Positions 45,251 to 56,260 are shown, numbered from the stretch's first letter. The stretch is 64,000 nt of DNA from Chitinophagaceae bacterium (GCA_016721085.1 JADKJI010000004.1:186001-250000), one strand, 5' to 3'. Notes: generated by a model from the sequence alone, not told the origin. Made by a program: numbers and translations.

Positions 45251-48200
45251 ATGAGCCAAGCCACAGAACAAAAGGTCAGGATTGTAACTGCTGCCAGTTT
45301 ATTTGATGGACATGATGCTGCTATCAATATCATGCGCCGGATCATGCAAAGTAAGGGAGCTGAGATTATACATCTCGGACATAATCGTTCCGTAAAAGAA
45401 ATTGTAGAAGCAGCCATTGAAGAAGATGTGAATGGCATTGCCATCACCAGCTATCAGGGCGGACATGTGGAGTTTTTCAAATACATGAAAGATTTGCTGG
45501 AAGAGAGCGGATGTGGCCATATCAAAATATTTGGTGGTGGCGGCGGCACCATACTTCCCGATGAGATAGAAGAACTACATAAATATGGAATCACCCGAAT
45601 CTATTCACCAGATGATGGAAGGAAGATGGGATTGGAGGGGATGATTGAGGAGGTGATTGGGTTGTGTAAGACGACAAGCGGCCCCCTCCCTGCCTCCCCC
45701 GGTGGGGGAGGAGTTGGGATACTCCCTGATTATTGGCTGGCTCCAAACAAATGGAAGAATGGGTCTGCTTTTCCTTTAGGAGAAATAAAAGATATCAGGA
45801 AAATTGCGAGAGCTATAACACTTGCTGAGAATGGAATAAAAATAGAAGAACAAGATAAGTATGATGGAAGCTCATTGACTGTTGGACATTTTAATGCCGC
45901 CCTTTGGGGACTTAGATCCCCCCCCCCAAGGGCCCCGGCCCCCCCCCCGCCGGGGGGGTTCGGGGGCGGGGGGGGGGGGGGGGGGGGATAGGGTTGGGGT
46001 TGGGGTCGTAGATTGGGGGGGGTTTGGGGGGGTTTGGGGTTTGTTTTGTTTTTTTGGGGGGGGGGTTGGTAGTTGGGGGGGTTGGTTTGTTTTCTGCCTT
46101 GGCTGGGTAGGGAGTTTGGGGGGGAGGTGGTTTTAAAGGGGTTTTTTGGGGTTGGGTTTGGTTTTCGGGGGTTTTTGGGGGGGGGGAGGTTGGGGGGGGG
46201 TGGTTGGGGCAACAAGCTTGGTTTCCCCCACCGGGGGGGCCCCGGGGAGGGGGGTTTTTGGGGGCGGGGGCGGGGCCCCACCGGCACCGGCGGCGCCGGC
46301 AAATCATCCGTTACCGATGAAATAGTTCGCAGATTCTTGCAACATTTTACAGATAAGACGATTGCTGTAATATCTGTTGATCCTTCAAAGAAAAAAACAG
46401 GTGGTGCTTTGTTGGGAGATCGTATACGCATGAACGCTATTTCACATCCACGTGCATATATGCGCAGCTTGGCTACAAGAGATGATAATACCGCATTGAG
46501 TGCTTCGGTACAAGATGCTATCGATATCTGTAAAGAAGCTGAGTTTGATTTTATCATATTAGAAAGTGCCGGGGTTGGACAAAGTGATGCTTCCATTCTT
46601 GATTTCTGTGATGTGAGTTTATATGTGATGACTCCGGAGTATGGGGCCGCTTCTCAATTGGAGAAGATAAATATGCTCGATTATGCCGATGTAGTATGTA
46701 TCAACAAATTTGATAAGGCTGGAGCTTTGGATGCATTGGCTGATGTGCGCAAACAGTATAAAAGGAATCATGCACTGTGGACTATATCTGACGATGCCAT
46801 GCCGATCATCGGTACCATTGCCAGTAAGTTCAATGACGAAGGAGTGAATCACCTTTTCTTGGAGTTGCTAAAGAAAATTGAAGAGAAGACTGGTGAACAT
46901 TGGGGCGCTATGGCATTTTCTGCAACAGCAAAAGTTTCTCAAGCTATCATTCCATCAAGCAGGGTCAGATATTTAAGTGAAATCAGTGATGCAAGTCGTG
47001 GTTATGACCAATTAGTAAAAGATCAGTCTGCACTTGCTTCAAAATTATATCAGTTAGACGGCGCTCTCAAAACTCTTAAAGATAAAGCGGCTCCAGAGTT
47101 GCTTGAAGTGCTTGAAAAGCAAATTCAATTTTATTCCGAGCAATTGACGCCAGTCTCAAGAAAATTAATTACTAACTGGGCTAGTAAGGTAAGCGAATAT
47201 CAGAAGGACTTTTATGAATATACGGTAAGGGATAAAGTGATTCGTCAACCGATGGCTTCTAAAAGTCTTAGTGGTACACGAATCCCAAAAGTTGTGTTAC
47301 CAAAGTATTCCGATTGGGGTGATATATTGAAATGGCAGGCACAGGAAAACATACCTGGACATTTTCCTTTCACCGCAGGCGTATTCCCGCTGAAACGTGA
47401 AGGAGAAGATCCGACCAGAATGTTTGCAGGTGAAGGTGGTCCGGAAAGAACCAACAGAAGATTCCATTATGTTTCGGTTGATCAACCCGCTAAACGATTA
47501 TCTACAGCCTTTGATAGTGTTACCTTATATGGTGAGGATCCGGGTCATCGTCCAGATATTTATGGAAAAATTGGCAACAGCGGTGTGAGTATTGCCACTG
47601 TAGATGATGCCAAGAAATTATATTCCGGATTTGATTTGTGCGATCCTCGTACATCTGTATCAATGACGATTAATGGTCCTGCTCCAATGTTATTGGCGTT
47701 TTTTATGAATGCTGCTATTGATCAGCAGTGTGAGAAGTACATTACGGAGAAGGGTTTGTGGGGGGAAGTTGAGCAAATTCAAAAGTTAAAATTTACAAGT
47801 CAAAAATGGCCCAAGTATAACAATGCTTCATTTCCAGATGAGTTACCTAAAGGGAATAATGGTTTGGGATTACGTTTATTGGGATTAAGTGGGGAAGAAG
47901 TGTTGCCAGCAGAAGTATATGCACAATTAAAGGCGGCTGCATTAGCTCAGGTGAGGGGAACTGTTCAGGCTGATATCTTAAAAGAGGACCAGGCTCAGAA
48001 CACTTGTATCTTCTCAACTGAATTTGCATTGAAACTGATGGGGGATGTTCAGGAATATTTTATTGAGAACAAGGTTCGGAATTTTTACAGTGTATCTATA
48101 AGTGGTTATCATATAGCTGAAGCAGGTGCTAATCCAATAACTCAATTGGCATTTACGCTTGCTAACGGATTCACTTATGTGGAATATTATCTGAGCCGTG

Positions 48201-49054
48201 GAATGAATATCGATGAATTTGCTCCTAATCTTTCATTCTTCTTCAGTAATGGTATGGATCCGGAGTATAGTGTTATTGGAAGGGTAGCTCGTAGAATTTG
48301 GGCGAAGGCTATGAAGTACAAGTACAAGGCGAATAAGAGAAGCCAGATGTTGAAGTATCATATTCAAACTTCGGGTCGCTCTTTACATGCACAGGAAATC
48401 GATTTCAACGATATCCGCACAACGCTTCAGGCTTTGTATGCTATCTATGATAATTGTAATTCCCTTCATACAAATGCTTATGATGAAGCCATCACTACTC
48501 CTACGGAAGAAAGTGTTCGACGTGCGATGGCTATCCAGATGATCATCAATAAGGAGTTAGGTACGGCAAAAACAGAAAACATCATTCAGGGAAGTTTCGC
48601 TATCGAAGAGCTGACTTCATTAGTGGAAGAAGCTGTATTAACAGAGTTCGATCGCATTACTGACAGAGGGGGCGTATTAGGTGCCATGGAAAGAATGTAT
48701 CAGCGAAACAAGATTCAGGAAGAAAGTCTTTTCTACGAACACCAAAAGCATACAGGTGAGTTGCCAATAATTGGTGTTAATACATTTTTGAATAAGAAGG
48801 GTAGTCCAACAGTAATACCTGGTGAAGTAATCAGAAGTACTCCAGAAGAAAAAGAACAACAGATCAGTAATCTCGAAGCCTTCTGGAAACGTAATGAAAG
48901 CCGTTCAGCCAATGAGTTAAAGAAATTGAAAGAAGTTGCTATTAACAACGGTAATCTTTTTGCTCAATTGATGGAAACTGTGAAGTATTGTTCCCTTGGA
49001 CAAATTACGGGTGCGTTGTATGAGGTGGGGGGGCAGTATAGGAGGAATATGTAG
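45251..49054 (+). CDS. icmF: Fused isobutyryl-CoA mutase IcmF, interrupted by a bad-sequence tract
   Basis: B12-dependent carbon-skeleton mutase with its own G-protein chaperone. Domains: B12-binding (1 to ~135; ASLFDGHDAAINIM, SYQGGHVEFFKYM, KIFGGGGGTI), linker (KIARAITLAENGI), MeaI-type GTPase (TGTGGAGKSSVTDEI Walker A, ISVDPSKKKTGGALLGDR), and the mutase barrel (FPFTAGVFPLKREGEDPTRMFAGEGGPERTNRRFHYVS in part). Both halves are in the same frame, but 45915-46290 is G/C-run sequence with in-frame stops. A normal IcmF is about 1,100 residues; without the tract this gene would give about 1,140. The linker also has a short Pro/Gly repeat insertion (45671-45727). Confidence 0.9.
45915..46290. other. 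Extreme G/C-run and G/T-only tract inside icmF (probable sequence artefact)
   Basis: C-runs at about 45920-45950, a run of 20 G at 45968-45987, then about 230 bases made almost only of G and T, ending in mixed CCCCGGGG runs at 46225-46280. Composition is unlike anything else in the window, where GC is near 40%. It replaces the linker just before the GTPase P-loop. Every ORF inside it is meaningless. Probably low-quality base calls at a strong hairpin; edges are approximate. Confidence 0.85.
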
Positions 49055-49179
49055 TTTTGAGTCGGGAAGTCGGGAAGTCCGGAAGACCGAAAGTCCGTGG
49101 TGAGAGCGTGAAGGTTGAAGAGCGTGGAGTCCGGGGAGAAAATACAAATATTGTATCTAGACTTTGATTTTTTTTTTTT

Positions 49180-49236
49180 ACCGCAGAGACGCGGAGACGC
49201 AGAGGAACGCCCTCTGCGTCTCCGCGTCTCTGCGGT
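49180..49236. repeat. Palindromic repeat family (CCGCAGAGACGCGGAGACGC), copy 1, perfect
   Basis: Arms 49180-49205 and 49211-49236 are exact 26-base inverse complements with a 5-base loop. Preceded by a T-run and followed by TTATTGTATTGGCTGTT, which is shared with copy 2. It lies in the gap 49055-49318 with GTCGGGAAGTCCGGAAG words at 49060-49095. Confidence 0.93.
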
Positions 49237-49318
49237 TATTGTATTGGCTGTTCCCCACACAATGCTGCAGGGGCAGGCATTTTCAAATTATCATCCCGAC
49301 AAGTCGGGACTCAAATTA

Positions 49319-51052
49319 TCAAATTACATTCTGCTTTATTCTGTGCGCCGTAATCATATGCACCACTCTCTTCTCTACCAAATGGTGAAGAGGAAGAAGG
49401 ATGGCGATGAGTACAACTTTGATTGCAAGTACTTTCCAGGGTTCGCCATGAGTGAAATGATGTATTTGGTTATCGGCGATTAATATGATGAATTCGAAAA
49501 AGAATATGAAAGAGATAAATCCGAGGGCACGGATCCATCCAATCGGAACTTTAAGAAAGCCAAAGGAAACCAGTAAAAGGAATAAGACAAGGATTCCGAT
49601 AGTGATACCGGTATATTGAATATTATGTCTTGTTTGAAGCGCTTCTTCCTCTTCTTTTTGTTTTCTTTCCTTTCTTTTGTTTTCAGCATCAATTTCCATT
49701 GATACAAGGTCTTTCTCTTTGCCTAACACTTCCAAAGAATCTTTCAGGATATTAAATTGGGAAGAATAGGTTAAGGCATTTTTATAATCACCAATTTCTG
49801 TATAGCAACTATCAAGATAAGAAAGAGCCATTTTAACACCTTCCAGATTATTTGACTGTTCGCAAAACCCTTTGCCTTTTAATAGAAAGGGTATGGCTTC
49901 TTTTGCCCTTCCCATTTTTCGTAAAGTGTATCCGTATTCGATGTAGAACTGAGCTTTTGTATATACATTGTTTTCCCTCTCATATACAGGAAAAAGTTTA
50001 CTGTAATAGTAATTTGTTGAATCATAATTCTTCAAATCTAAATATATAAGTGCTTTTGCCCTGTCCATTATATAGCCCAATTGCATTTGCTGCAACATAT
50101 TACTTAGCTCTGGATGAGTTTCCAGGTAAGCAAGTCCTTCTTTCATTTGTCCTTTAGCAAATAGATTGTTTACTAAGCTAAAGGTGCTTTGTATCTTTCC
50201 TTGCTGATTTTTTAAGCTATCAGCCAGTTTAAACGATTTTTCAAAGTAAGTGCTTGCAATATCATATTTCTTTTGATATTGGTATAAAGCCCCCATAGCA
50301 TTATAGTCAGCTGTCAGCTCTGTCATTTTGCCTTTTGACAAATCGAATTCTAATACTTTGGTATAGTAATCAATTGCTTTATCATGATTTCCAATAGTGG
50401 CGAAGAAATCGCTTAAGCTGCGGTAGCAATTAATCAATAAGATTTCTTTGTCTTTATGTTTGGTTTGATCGGCAATGTTTAATGCGGCCAGATAGTTTTT
50501 GAAGGCATTCAATTTTTCATCGCGAAACTGGTAATTACGGCCATTGGCCATGTATGCCCATACACGCAGTGAGTCGTCACCTAAATCGTTGGCATAATTG
50601 ATTGCAGTGGTATTCGCTTCAATAGCTTTTTCACCTCGACCACTATTCCTGTGAATCCTGGAAAGAGTCAATTGTGCCATGATAAGCTCTCTTTCAAGTC
50701 CATCAGAGTCCTTGCATATCTTTAATGCTTCGTTAATATAAATTTCTGCTTTATTTATATAGCTCTGCTTTCCAGCTTGTAATAAATAGGCTCTGGCAAT
50801 ATGAATTCGGATACCGGCCATGAGTTTTCGGTCGCGTGATTCTTCCGCAAGGAATATAGCTTCATTGATAGATTTTTCGGCAGTAGCTGAGTCGTATATA
50901 ACAGCGTGGTCTATTAATTTTTTAAGGGCATTTATTTTCTCATCACGATTTGAGGCAGTAGCGAGCTCTTTCTGAAGGCGGGTTATTGTAGTGTCTGTTT
51001 GGGAAAATGCAGTTGAAGAACCAAGTAATAATACAAAGATGAGATACTTCAT
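49319..51052 (-). CDS. Tetratricopeptide-repeat protein with C-terminal membrane helices
   Basis: 577 residues. Signal peptide (STAFSQ), then a long helical TPR array from about 25 to 430 (for example DKAIDYYTKVLEFD, DIASTYFEKSFKLAD, KEAIPFLLKGKGFCEQ), a coiled-coil-like Lys/Glu stretch (about 455-475), and three hydrophobic helices at the C-terminus (about 478-560). This is the sensor layout of Bacteroidota TPR-histidine kinases, but no kinase or DNA-binding domain follows. Function unknown. Confidence 0.8.
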   Translation of the reverse strand: MKYLIFVLLLGSSTAFSQTDTTITRLQKELATASNRDEKINALKKLIDHAVIYDSATAEKSINEAIFLAEESRDRKLMAGIRIHIARAYLLQAGKQSYINKAEIYINEALKICKDSDGLERELIMAQLTLSRIHRNSGRGEKAIEANTTAINYANDLGDDSLRVWAYMANGRNYQFRDEKLNAFKNYLAALNIADQTKHKDKEILLINCYRSLSDFFATIGNHDKAIDYYTKVLEFDLSKGKMTELTADYNAMGALYQYQKKYDIASTYFEKSFKLADSLKNQQGKIQSTFSLVNNLFAKGQMKEGLAYLETHPELSNMLQQMQLGYIMDRAKALIYLDLKNYDSTNYYYSKLFPVYERENNVYTKAQFYIEYGYTLRKMGRAKEAIPFLLKGKGFCEQSNNLEGVKMALSYLDSCYTEIGDYKNALTYSSQFNILKDSLEVLGKEKDLVSMEIDAENKRKERKQKEEEEALQTRHNIQYTGITIGILVLFLLLVSFGFLKVPIGWIRALGFISFIFFFEFIILIADNQIHHFTHGEPWKVLAIKVVLIAILLPLHHLVEKRVVHMITAHRIKQNVI

Positions 51053-51127
51053 TAGATAAGGCTTGAGGGCGCAATTTAATGGTTATTTTATTTCATTTAA
51101 TATTTGGGAAGAATTGATAATTTTTTT

Positions 51128-51176
51128 ACCGCAGAGACGCGGAGACGCAGAGGGCTTTCCTCTGCGCCTCTGCGGT
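51128..51176. repeat. Palindromic repeat family, copy 2 (right arm shortened)
   Basis: The left arm ACCGCAGAGACGCGGAGACG... is complete (51128-51153); the right arm lacks about eight bases (CCTCTGCGCCTCTGCGGT). The following TTATTGTATTGGCTGTT is the same as after copy 1, so the mobile or duplicated unit is longer than the palindrome. The gap 51053-51338 also has TTTTCAAATTTTCAAATTTT. Confidence 0.9.
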
Positions 51177-51338
51177 TATTGTATTGGCTGTTTATTTTCA
51201 AATTTTCAAATTTTCAAATTTTCTAATTCTAGCCACAAACTATCCCTATTTTCCCCTATTAATAGTAATTTCACCTCTTTAGCAGAGCCAGCTATTGTTG
51301 TATATGTATATGGCTATTGTGGAGTATAATTATAACTG

Positions 51339-53987
51339 ATGACAGCAGAACACCAACGTCTCGCAGTAAATGCATTAAAACCTATTCCTTTAGCACAATG
51401 GGGTCCTTATCTTAGTGAACGCCAATGGGGTACAGTAAGAGAAGATTATGGTCCCTGGGGTGATGCCTGGAACTATTTCCCCTTCGATCATTCACATTGT
51501 CGCGTATATAAATGGGGGGAAGATGGTATTGCAGGAATTTCCGATTACTTACAGAACCTTTGTTTTTCAGTAGCACTTTGGAATGGGAAGGATGCTATAC
51601 TAAAAGAAAGACTGTTCGGCTTAGGAAATAATGAGGGCAATCATGGAGAAGATGTAAAAGAACTTTATTACTATCTCGATAATATTCCTACGCATGCTTA
51701 TATGGAGTATCTATATAAGTATCCTCAGCAGGAATTCCCATATAAGAAATTGAAAGAAGAAAACAGGAAAAGAGGGCATCTCGATCCTGAATACGAAATA
51801 TTGGATACTGGCGTATTCGATGATAACCGATACTTTGATGTATTAGTCACTTATGCAAAGCAAAGTGATCAGGACATATTCATAAAGATTTCTATCACTA
51901 ACCGCTATAGCAAACCTGCTGATATTCACGTATTACCTCATCTCTGGTATTATAACCGCTGGTCTAATAAACAGATGCAACAAAAGCCGGCTATCACAAG
52001 AGTGAATAAGACAACCGTAAAAGCATCCCATGAAAATCTCGGCAATTATTATTTTTATTTTCAACCAGCAACGGATTCATTATTTACCGATAACGAAACC
52101 AATACTGAAACAGTAAACGGTATTCCCAATGAAAGCATTTATGTAAAAGATGCCATTCATCGTGCGGTAATAAAAAATGAGAATACAGAGCAACTGAGAA
52201 AGAGAAATGCAGGAACCAAGTTTGCTGCAATTTATAAAGCCACTTTAGCGGCAGGGGAAACAAAAACAATCTATTGCCGATTGAGTAATCAGGTAATGGA
52301 TAATGCTTTTGTAAGAGGCTTCGCAGATATTTTCACCATCAGGAAACAAGAAGCAGATGATTACTATGCAGCCATACTTCCAAAGGGAATGAATGATGAT
52401 ATGGCTCGTATTCAACGTCAGGCGCTGGCGGGATTACTTTGGAGTAAGCAGTATTATCATTTTGATGTTGAGAGATGGTTGAGTACCAGTGATGGTATCA
52501 CTCCAGTAAACGAAGGCAAGCAGAAAGGAAGGAATAGCGATTGGAAACATCTGAAAAATCAGGACATCATTTCCATGCCCGATAAATGGGAGTATCCCTG
52601 GTATGCGGCATGGGATCTGGCATTTCAATGTATATCCATGGCAGTAGCCGATCCAACATTCGCTAAACATCAGTTATTACTGATCATGCGGGAATGGTAT
52701 ATGAAACCCGACGGACAACTACCCGCATATGAATGGAATTTCAGTGATGTGAACCCACCAGTTCAGGCCTGGGCTGCATTGCAAGTTTATCATATAGAGA
52801 AAAAGCAAAACGGGAAAGGGGATATTGTTTTCCTTAAGAAGATATTCCAGAAACTACTCATAAATTTCACTTGGTGGATTAACCGAAAAGATCTAAAAGG
52901 CGATAGCATATTTGAAGGAGGTTTTCTTGGATTGGATAACATCGGAGTATTCAATCGTAGTTCCCATTTCAGTAATAAGATGCAGCTGGAACAAGCTGAT
53001 GGTACTAGCTGGATGGGCACTTATGCATTGGATATGATGGATATTGCTATCGAGATTGCCCAGTATGATGAAAGTTTTGAAGATACCGCAACAAAATTCT
53101 TCGAGCATTTCGTATTGATAGCAGAAGCGCTTAATGATCACTATCTCTGGAATGAGGAAGATAAGTTTTACTACGATGTTCTCTGTGTGCCAGGAGCTGA
53201 TCCTGTTCCTTTGAAGATTCAGTCAATAGTTGGTCTTACTCCTTTGTTCGCTGTATCAACCATTGATAAAGCCGCTTTAGATAAATTGGGTGATTTCAAG
53301 AAGCGCCTGGCATGGTTTGAGAATTACCGAATTCGAAATAAGAAATTTTGGCCTAATGAGGAAAGGGGAGATGGAGAACAACTCTTGTTGTCGCTCATTC
53401 CAAAAGAGAGATTGGAATTCCTGGTAAAAAAGCTATTGGATGAAAATGGGTTCCTTTCACCTGGTGGCATCAGGGCGCTTTCAAAATACCATAAAGAGCA
53501 TCCGTATTCAGTAACAGTTGATGGACATGAACATTCGATTCAATATGATCCGGGTGATTCCACATCAGATATGTTTGGTGGGAATAGCAACTGGAGAGGT
53601 CCAGTTTGGATGCCTATAAACTTCCTCATCATTCAATCCATTCGCAGATACGGTGAATTTTATGGTGATAGCCTTTTGGTTGATTATCCAACTGGTTCTG
53701 GTATTAAGATGAATCTTATTCAGGTGGCAAGGGAATTGACGAAGAGAGTAATCAGTTTGTTTGAAAAGGATAGCAGTGGACAACGGAAATGCTATGGTGA
53801 GTATAATTCGTTTTATCAGCAACCGGGAAATGAGCATCTTGTCCCGTTTTTTGAGTACTTCCATGGAGATACTGGAAGAGGGTTGGGGGCTAGTCATCAA
53901 ACCGGTTGGACAGCCCTTGTTGCTGAGTTGATTAGCGAGTATGGGGCGGAGCAATCGGAGGAAAGAAGGCCGGCTCAGGCAATTTGA
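51339..53987 (+). CDS. GH63-type glucosidase (MGH1-like)
   Basis: 882 residues, no signal peptide. N-terminal region ERQWGTVREDYGPWGDAWNYFPFDHSHCRVYKWGEDG (in part) is characteristic of bacterial GH63 proteins; the (alpha/alpha)6 barrel has YPWYAAWDLAFQC, WEYPW and PVWMPINFLIIQSIRRYGEFYG with GDTGRGLGASHQTGWT at the end. Expected inverting exo-alpha-glucosidase or mannosylglycerate/glucosylglycerate-type hydrolase activity; substrate unproved. Alone in its transcription direction behind a TPR gene. Confidence 0.87.
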   Translation: MTAEHQRLAVNALKPIPLAQWGPYLSERQWGTVREDYGPWGDAWNYFPFDHSHCRVYKWGEDGIAGISDYLQNLCFSVALWNGKDAILKERLFGLGNNEGNHGEDVKELYYYLDNIPTHAYMEYLYKYPQQEFPYKKLKEENRKRGHLDPEYEILDTGVFDDNRYFDVLVTYAKQSDQDIFIKISITNRYSKPADIHVLPHLWYYNRWSNKQMQQKPAITRVNKTTVKASHENLGNYYFYFQPATDSLFTDNETNTETVNGIPNESIYVKDAIHRAVIKNENTEQLRKRNAGTKFAAIYKATLAAGETKTIYCRLSNQVMDNAFVRGFADIFTIRKQEADDYYAAILPKGMNDDMARIQRQALAGLLWSKQYYHFDVERWLSTSDGITPVNEGKQKGRNSDWKHLKNQDIISMPDKWEYPWYAAWDLAFQCISMAVADPTFAKHQLLLIMREWYMKPDGQLPAYEWNFSDVNPPVQAWAALQVYHIEKKQNGKGDIVFLKKIFQKLLINFTWWINRKDLKGDSIFEGGFLGLDNIGVFNRSSHFSNKMQLEQADGTSWMGTYALDMMDIAIEIAQYDESFEDTATKFFEHFVLIAEALNDHYLWNEEDKFYYDVLCVPGADPVPLKIQSIVGLTPLFAVSTIDKAALDKLGDFKKRLAWFENYRIRNKKFWPNEERGDGEQLLLSLIPKERLEFLVKKLLDENGFLSPGGIRALSKYHKEHPYSVTVDGHEHSIQYDPGDSTSDMFGGNSNWRGPVWMPINFLIIQSIRRYGEFYGDSLLVDYPTGSGIKMNLIQVARELTKRVISLFEKDSSGQRKCYGEYNSFYQQPGNEHLVPFFEYFHGDTGRGLGASHQTGWTALVAELISEYGAEQSEERRPAQAI

Positions 53988-54058
53988 TTATCTTTAACCT
54001 TTATTAAAAAGTGAGAAGGTCCTGTTGCAGGGCCGATCCTGCATAAATACTTATATCC

Positions 54059-55267
54059 TTGCGTTTTACAGAGTTTGGACTTCACCCCGATTTACTGGAA
54101 GGAATTGATGCCTCCGGTTACGAAAATGCCACCCCGGTTCAGGAACAGGTAATACCTCCAATTTTGGAAGGAAGAGATATTATTGCTTCCGCTCAAACCG
54201 GTACTGGTAAAACAGCTGCCTTTTTACTCCCCATGATCCACAAAATGCTGGAACATAAAAGTGAAGGGCTCACCCGCGCTATAATCATCGTTCCTACTAG
54301 AGAGTTGGCTATTCAGATATCACAACACCTGGAGGGACTTTCCTATTTTACTAATATCAGTTCCATTGCCATCTATGGTGGTAACGACGGACAGAATTTT
54401 GTTACAGAAAAGAAGGCTTTACAATCAGGTGCTGATATCATAGTGTGTACTCCAGGTCGTATGATTGCCCATATCAATATGAACTATGTGAATATGAGTG
54501 GTCTTCAGTTTCTTGTTCTCGATGAAGCCGACCGCATGCTTGATATGGGTTTTCAGGACGATATCAATCGTATTACACAGGCAATGCCGGCTAACAGGCA
54601 ATCGTTGTTGTTTTCAGCAACCATGCCACAAAAAATCAGGCAGCTAGCCCGTAATATACTTACGAATCCTGTTGAAGTAAATATTGCTATCTCTAAGCCT
54701 CCTGAGAAAATTGTTCAGAGAGCTTATGTGGTATATGAAACACAGAAGATTCCATTGGTAAAAAGCATTCTTCAAACCACTCCTTTTAAAAGCGCCCTTA
54801 TATTCTGCGGAAGAAAGAATGAAGTGAAGCAGTTGACCCGAACATTAAAGATGGCTAAGTTCGACGCTTCTGAAATGCATAGTGATCTGGAACAAGCGCA
54901 TCGTGAAGAAGTGATTAATGGCTTTACAAGCGGTCGTATCCCTATTCTTGTAGCTACGGATATCCTTAGCCGTGGTATTGATATCGATACTATTGATCTG
55001 GTGATAAACTATGATGTACCACACGACGGAGAGGATTATGTACACCGTATTGGTCGTACTGCCCGTGCAGAAGCCGATGGAATGGCCGTAACCATCATTT
55101 CTGAGAAAGAGCAGAATAAGTTTGCTGCTATTGAGGAATTGATAGGCAAGGAAGTGGAAAAGACCCCGGTTCCGGAAGAATTAGGTGCAGTACCTCCTTA
55201 TCAACCTCGTGCACGAAGGTCTGGTGGTGGCCGTAAGTTCCATCACGGCGGTAATAAACGACATTGA
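54059..55267 (+). CDS. DEAD-box RNA helicase, RhlE-like
   Basis: 402 residues. All helicase motifs: Q motif (FTEFGLHPDLLEGIDASGYENATPVQEQ in part), SAQTGTGKT, PTRELAIQ, TPGR, DEAD in LDEADRMLDMGF, SATMP, DILSRGIDI, HRIGRTAR, then a basic Gly/Arg/His tail for RNA binding. The start is TTG at 54059 (MRFTEFGL); no ATG fits, and the TTG overlaps a near-match to a -7 box (TATCCTTG), so it may be a start-codon sequencing error or a true TTG. Confidence 0.92.
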   Translation: MRFTEFGLHPDLLEGIDASGYENATPVQEQVIPPILEGRDIIASAQTGTGKTAAFLLPMIHKMLEHKSEGLTRAIIIVPTRELAIQISQHLEGLSYFTNISSIAIYGGNDGQNFVTEKKALQSGADIIVCTPGRMIAHINMNYVNMSGLQFLVLDEADRMLDMGFQDDINRITQAMPANRQSLLFSATMPQKIRQLARNILTNPVEVNIAISKPPEKIVQRAYVVYETQKIPLVKSILQTTPFKSALIFCGRKNEVKQLTRTLKMAKFDASEMHSDLEQAHREEVINGFTSGRIPILVATDILSRGIDIDTIDLVINYDVPHDGEDYVHRIGRTARAEADGMAVTIISEKEQNKFAAIEELIGKEVEKTPVPEELGAVPPYQPRARRSGGGRKFHHGGNKRH

Positions 55268-55294
55268 TTCTACCTATTCATCTAATTATATAGT

Positions 55295-56101
55295 ATGGGA
55301 AAGGGATTCCTGTTATTGTTATGTCTCGTAACATTGATTCTTGCCTGTAATCGTAATGCCTATCGCGTCACCAATAAGACGTATAAGAAACAGGTTAAGC
55401 AATATGCGAAAGTGCTTAGACAATATCCGCTCCAGGATTCAGTAAGTAATGCTCCCTTCTTTGCAGGCACAACCAATTTTTCTATTCGTCGCCCCAATTT
55501 TGTTGTTATTCATCATACAGCCCAAAACACATGTGACCAGACTTTAAAGACGTTCACTATTCCGCGCACCGCAGTAAGTGCGCATTATGTAGTGTGCAGG
55601 GATGGAACTGTATTTCATATGCTGAATGATTATTTCAGAGCACAACATGCAGGTGTAAGTAAGTGGGGGAATAATACAGATCTTAATAGCAGCAGTATAG
55701 GAATTGAAGTTGATAATAACGGAAGCGAACCCTTTTCAGAACCTCAGATGAACAGTTTGCTTCAGTTACTGGATCGGTTGAAAAGGGCTTACTCCATTCC
55801 GCAAGCTAATTTTGTTGGACATGCCGATGTAGCTCCGGGTCGCAAAGTAGATCCCAGTCGTTTCTTCTCCTGGAAACAATTATCTGATAGTGGTTATGGT
55901 TATTGGTATGATACCACAAACATTACCGTTCCTGAACATTTCAATGCGGTACAGGGCTTGCGAATCATCGGATATAATATAAAAGATAGCAACATAGCTA
56001 TACAATCTTATAAGATACATTTTACGCCGCAGGATTCTACACGTATTTTGGGGGAGGGGGATAGGAAGATTATTTATGATTTGAGTAGGAAATACCAATA
56101 G
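55295..56101 (+). CDS. N-acetylmuramoyl-L-alanine amidase (amidase_2/AmpD type) lipoprotein
   Basis: 268 residues. Lipobox LILAC. Zinc amidase landmarks: VVIHHTAQNT (first His ligand), SAHYVVCRDGTVFHM, and FVGHADVAPGRKVDPSRFFSW (last His and catalytic region). Cleaves the bond between MurNAc and L-Ala of peptidoglycan or its fragments in the periplasm. It starts 28 bases after the helicase stop, same strand. Confidence 0.92.
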   Translation: MGKGFLLLLCLVTLILACNRNAYRVTNKTYKKQVKQYAKVLRQYPLQDSVSNAPFFAGTTNFSIRRPNFVVIHHTAQNTCDQTLKTFTIPRTAVSAHYVVCRDGTVFHMLNDYFRAQHAGVSKWGNNTDLNSSSIGIEVDNNGSEPFSEPQMNSLLQLLDRLKRAYSIPQANFVGHADVAPGRKVDPSRFFSWKQLSDSGYGYWYDTTNITVPEHFNAVQGLRIIGYNIKDSNIAIQSYKIHFTPQDSTRILGEGDRKIIYDLSRKYQ

Positions 56102-56225
56102 CATTGAAATTTGAATATGAAGATTGGAAATGAACAGCCAATACACCCGAGTTAGTTGTTTGTCTTCACGCCCTTAACTTTGTTCAATGGTCCAAAGGGT
56201 TGACTAATGTTGCTTTTTTTTTTTC

Positions 56226-56260
56226 ACCGCAGAGACAAGAGAACAAGAGGCCGCGCAGAG
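56226..56260. repeat. Palindromic repeat family, decayed copy
   Basis: ACCGCAGAGACAAGAGAACA carries the left end of the 26-base arm, then diverges. It sits in the gap 56102-56357 with GAACCCTTAAACTATTAAACC low-complexity words; no gene seen there. Confidence 0.6.

Noticed and set aside
45882..46596. Long Pro/Gly-rich ORFs on both strands inside icmF
   Set aside because: They come from the G/C-run tract; composition is artefactual and they overlap the conserved GTPase domain in the wrong frame.
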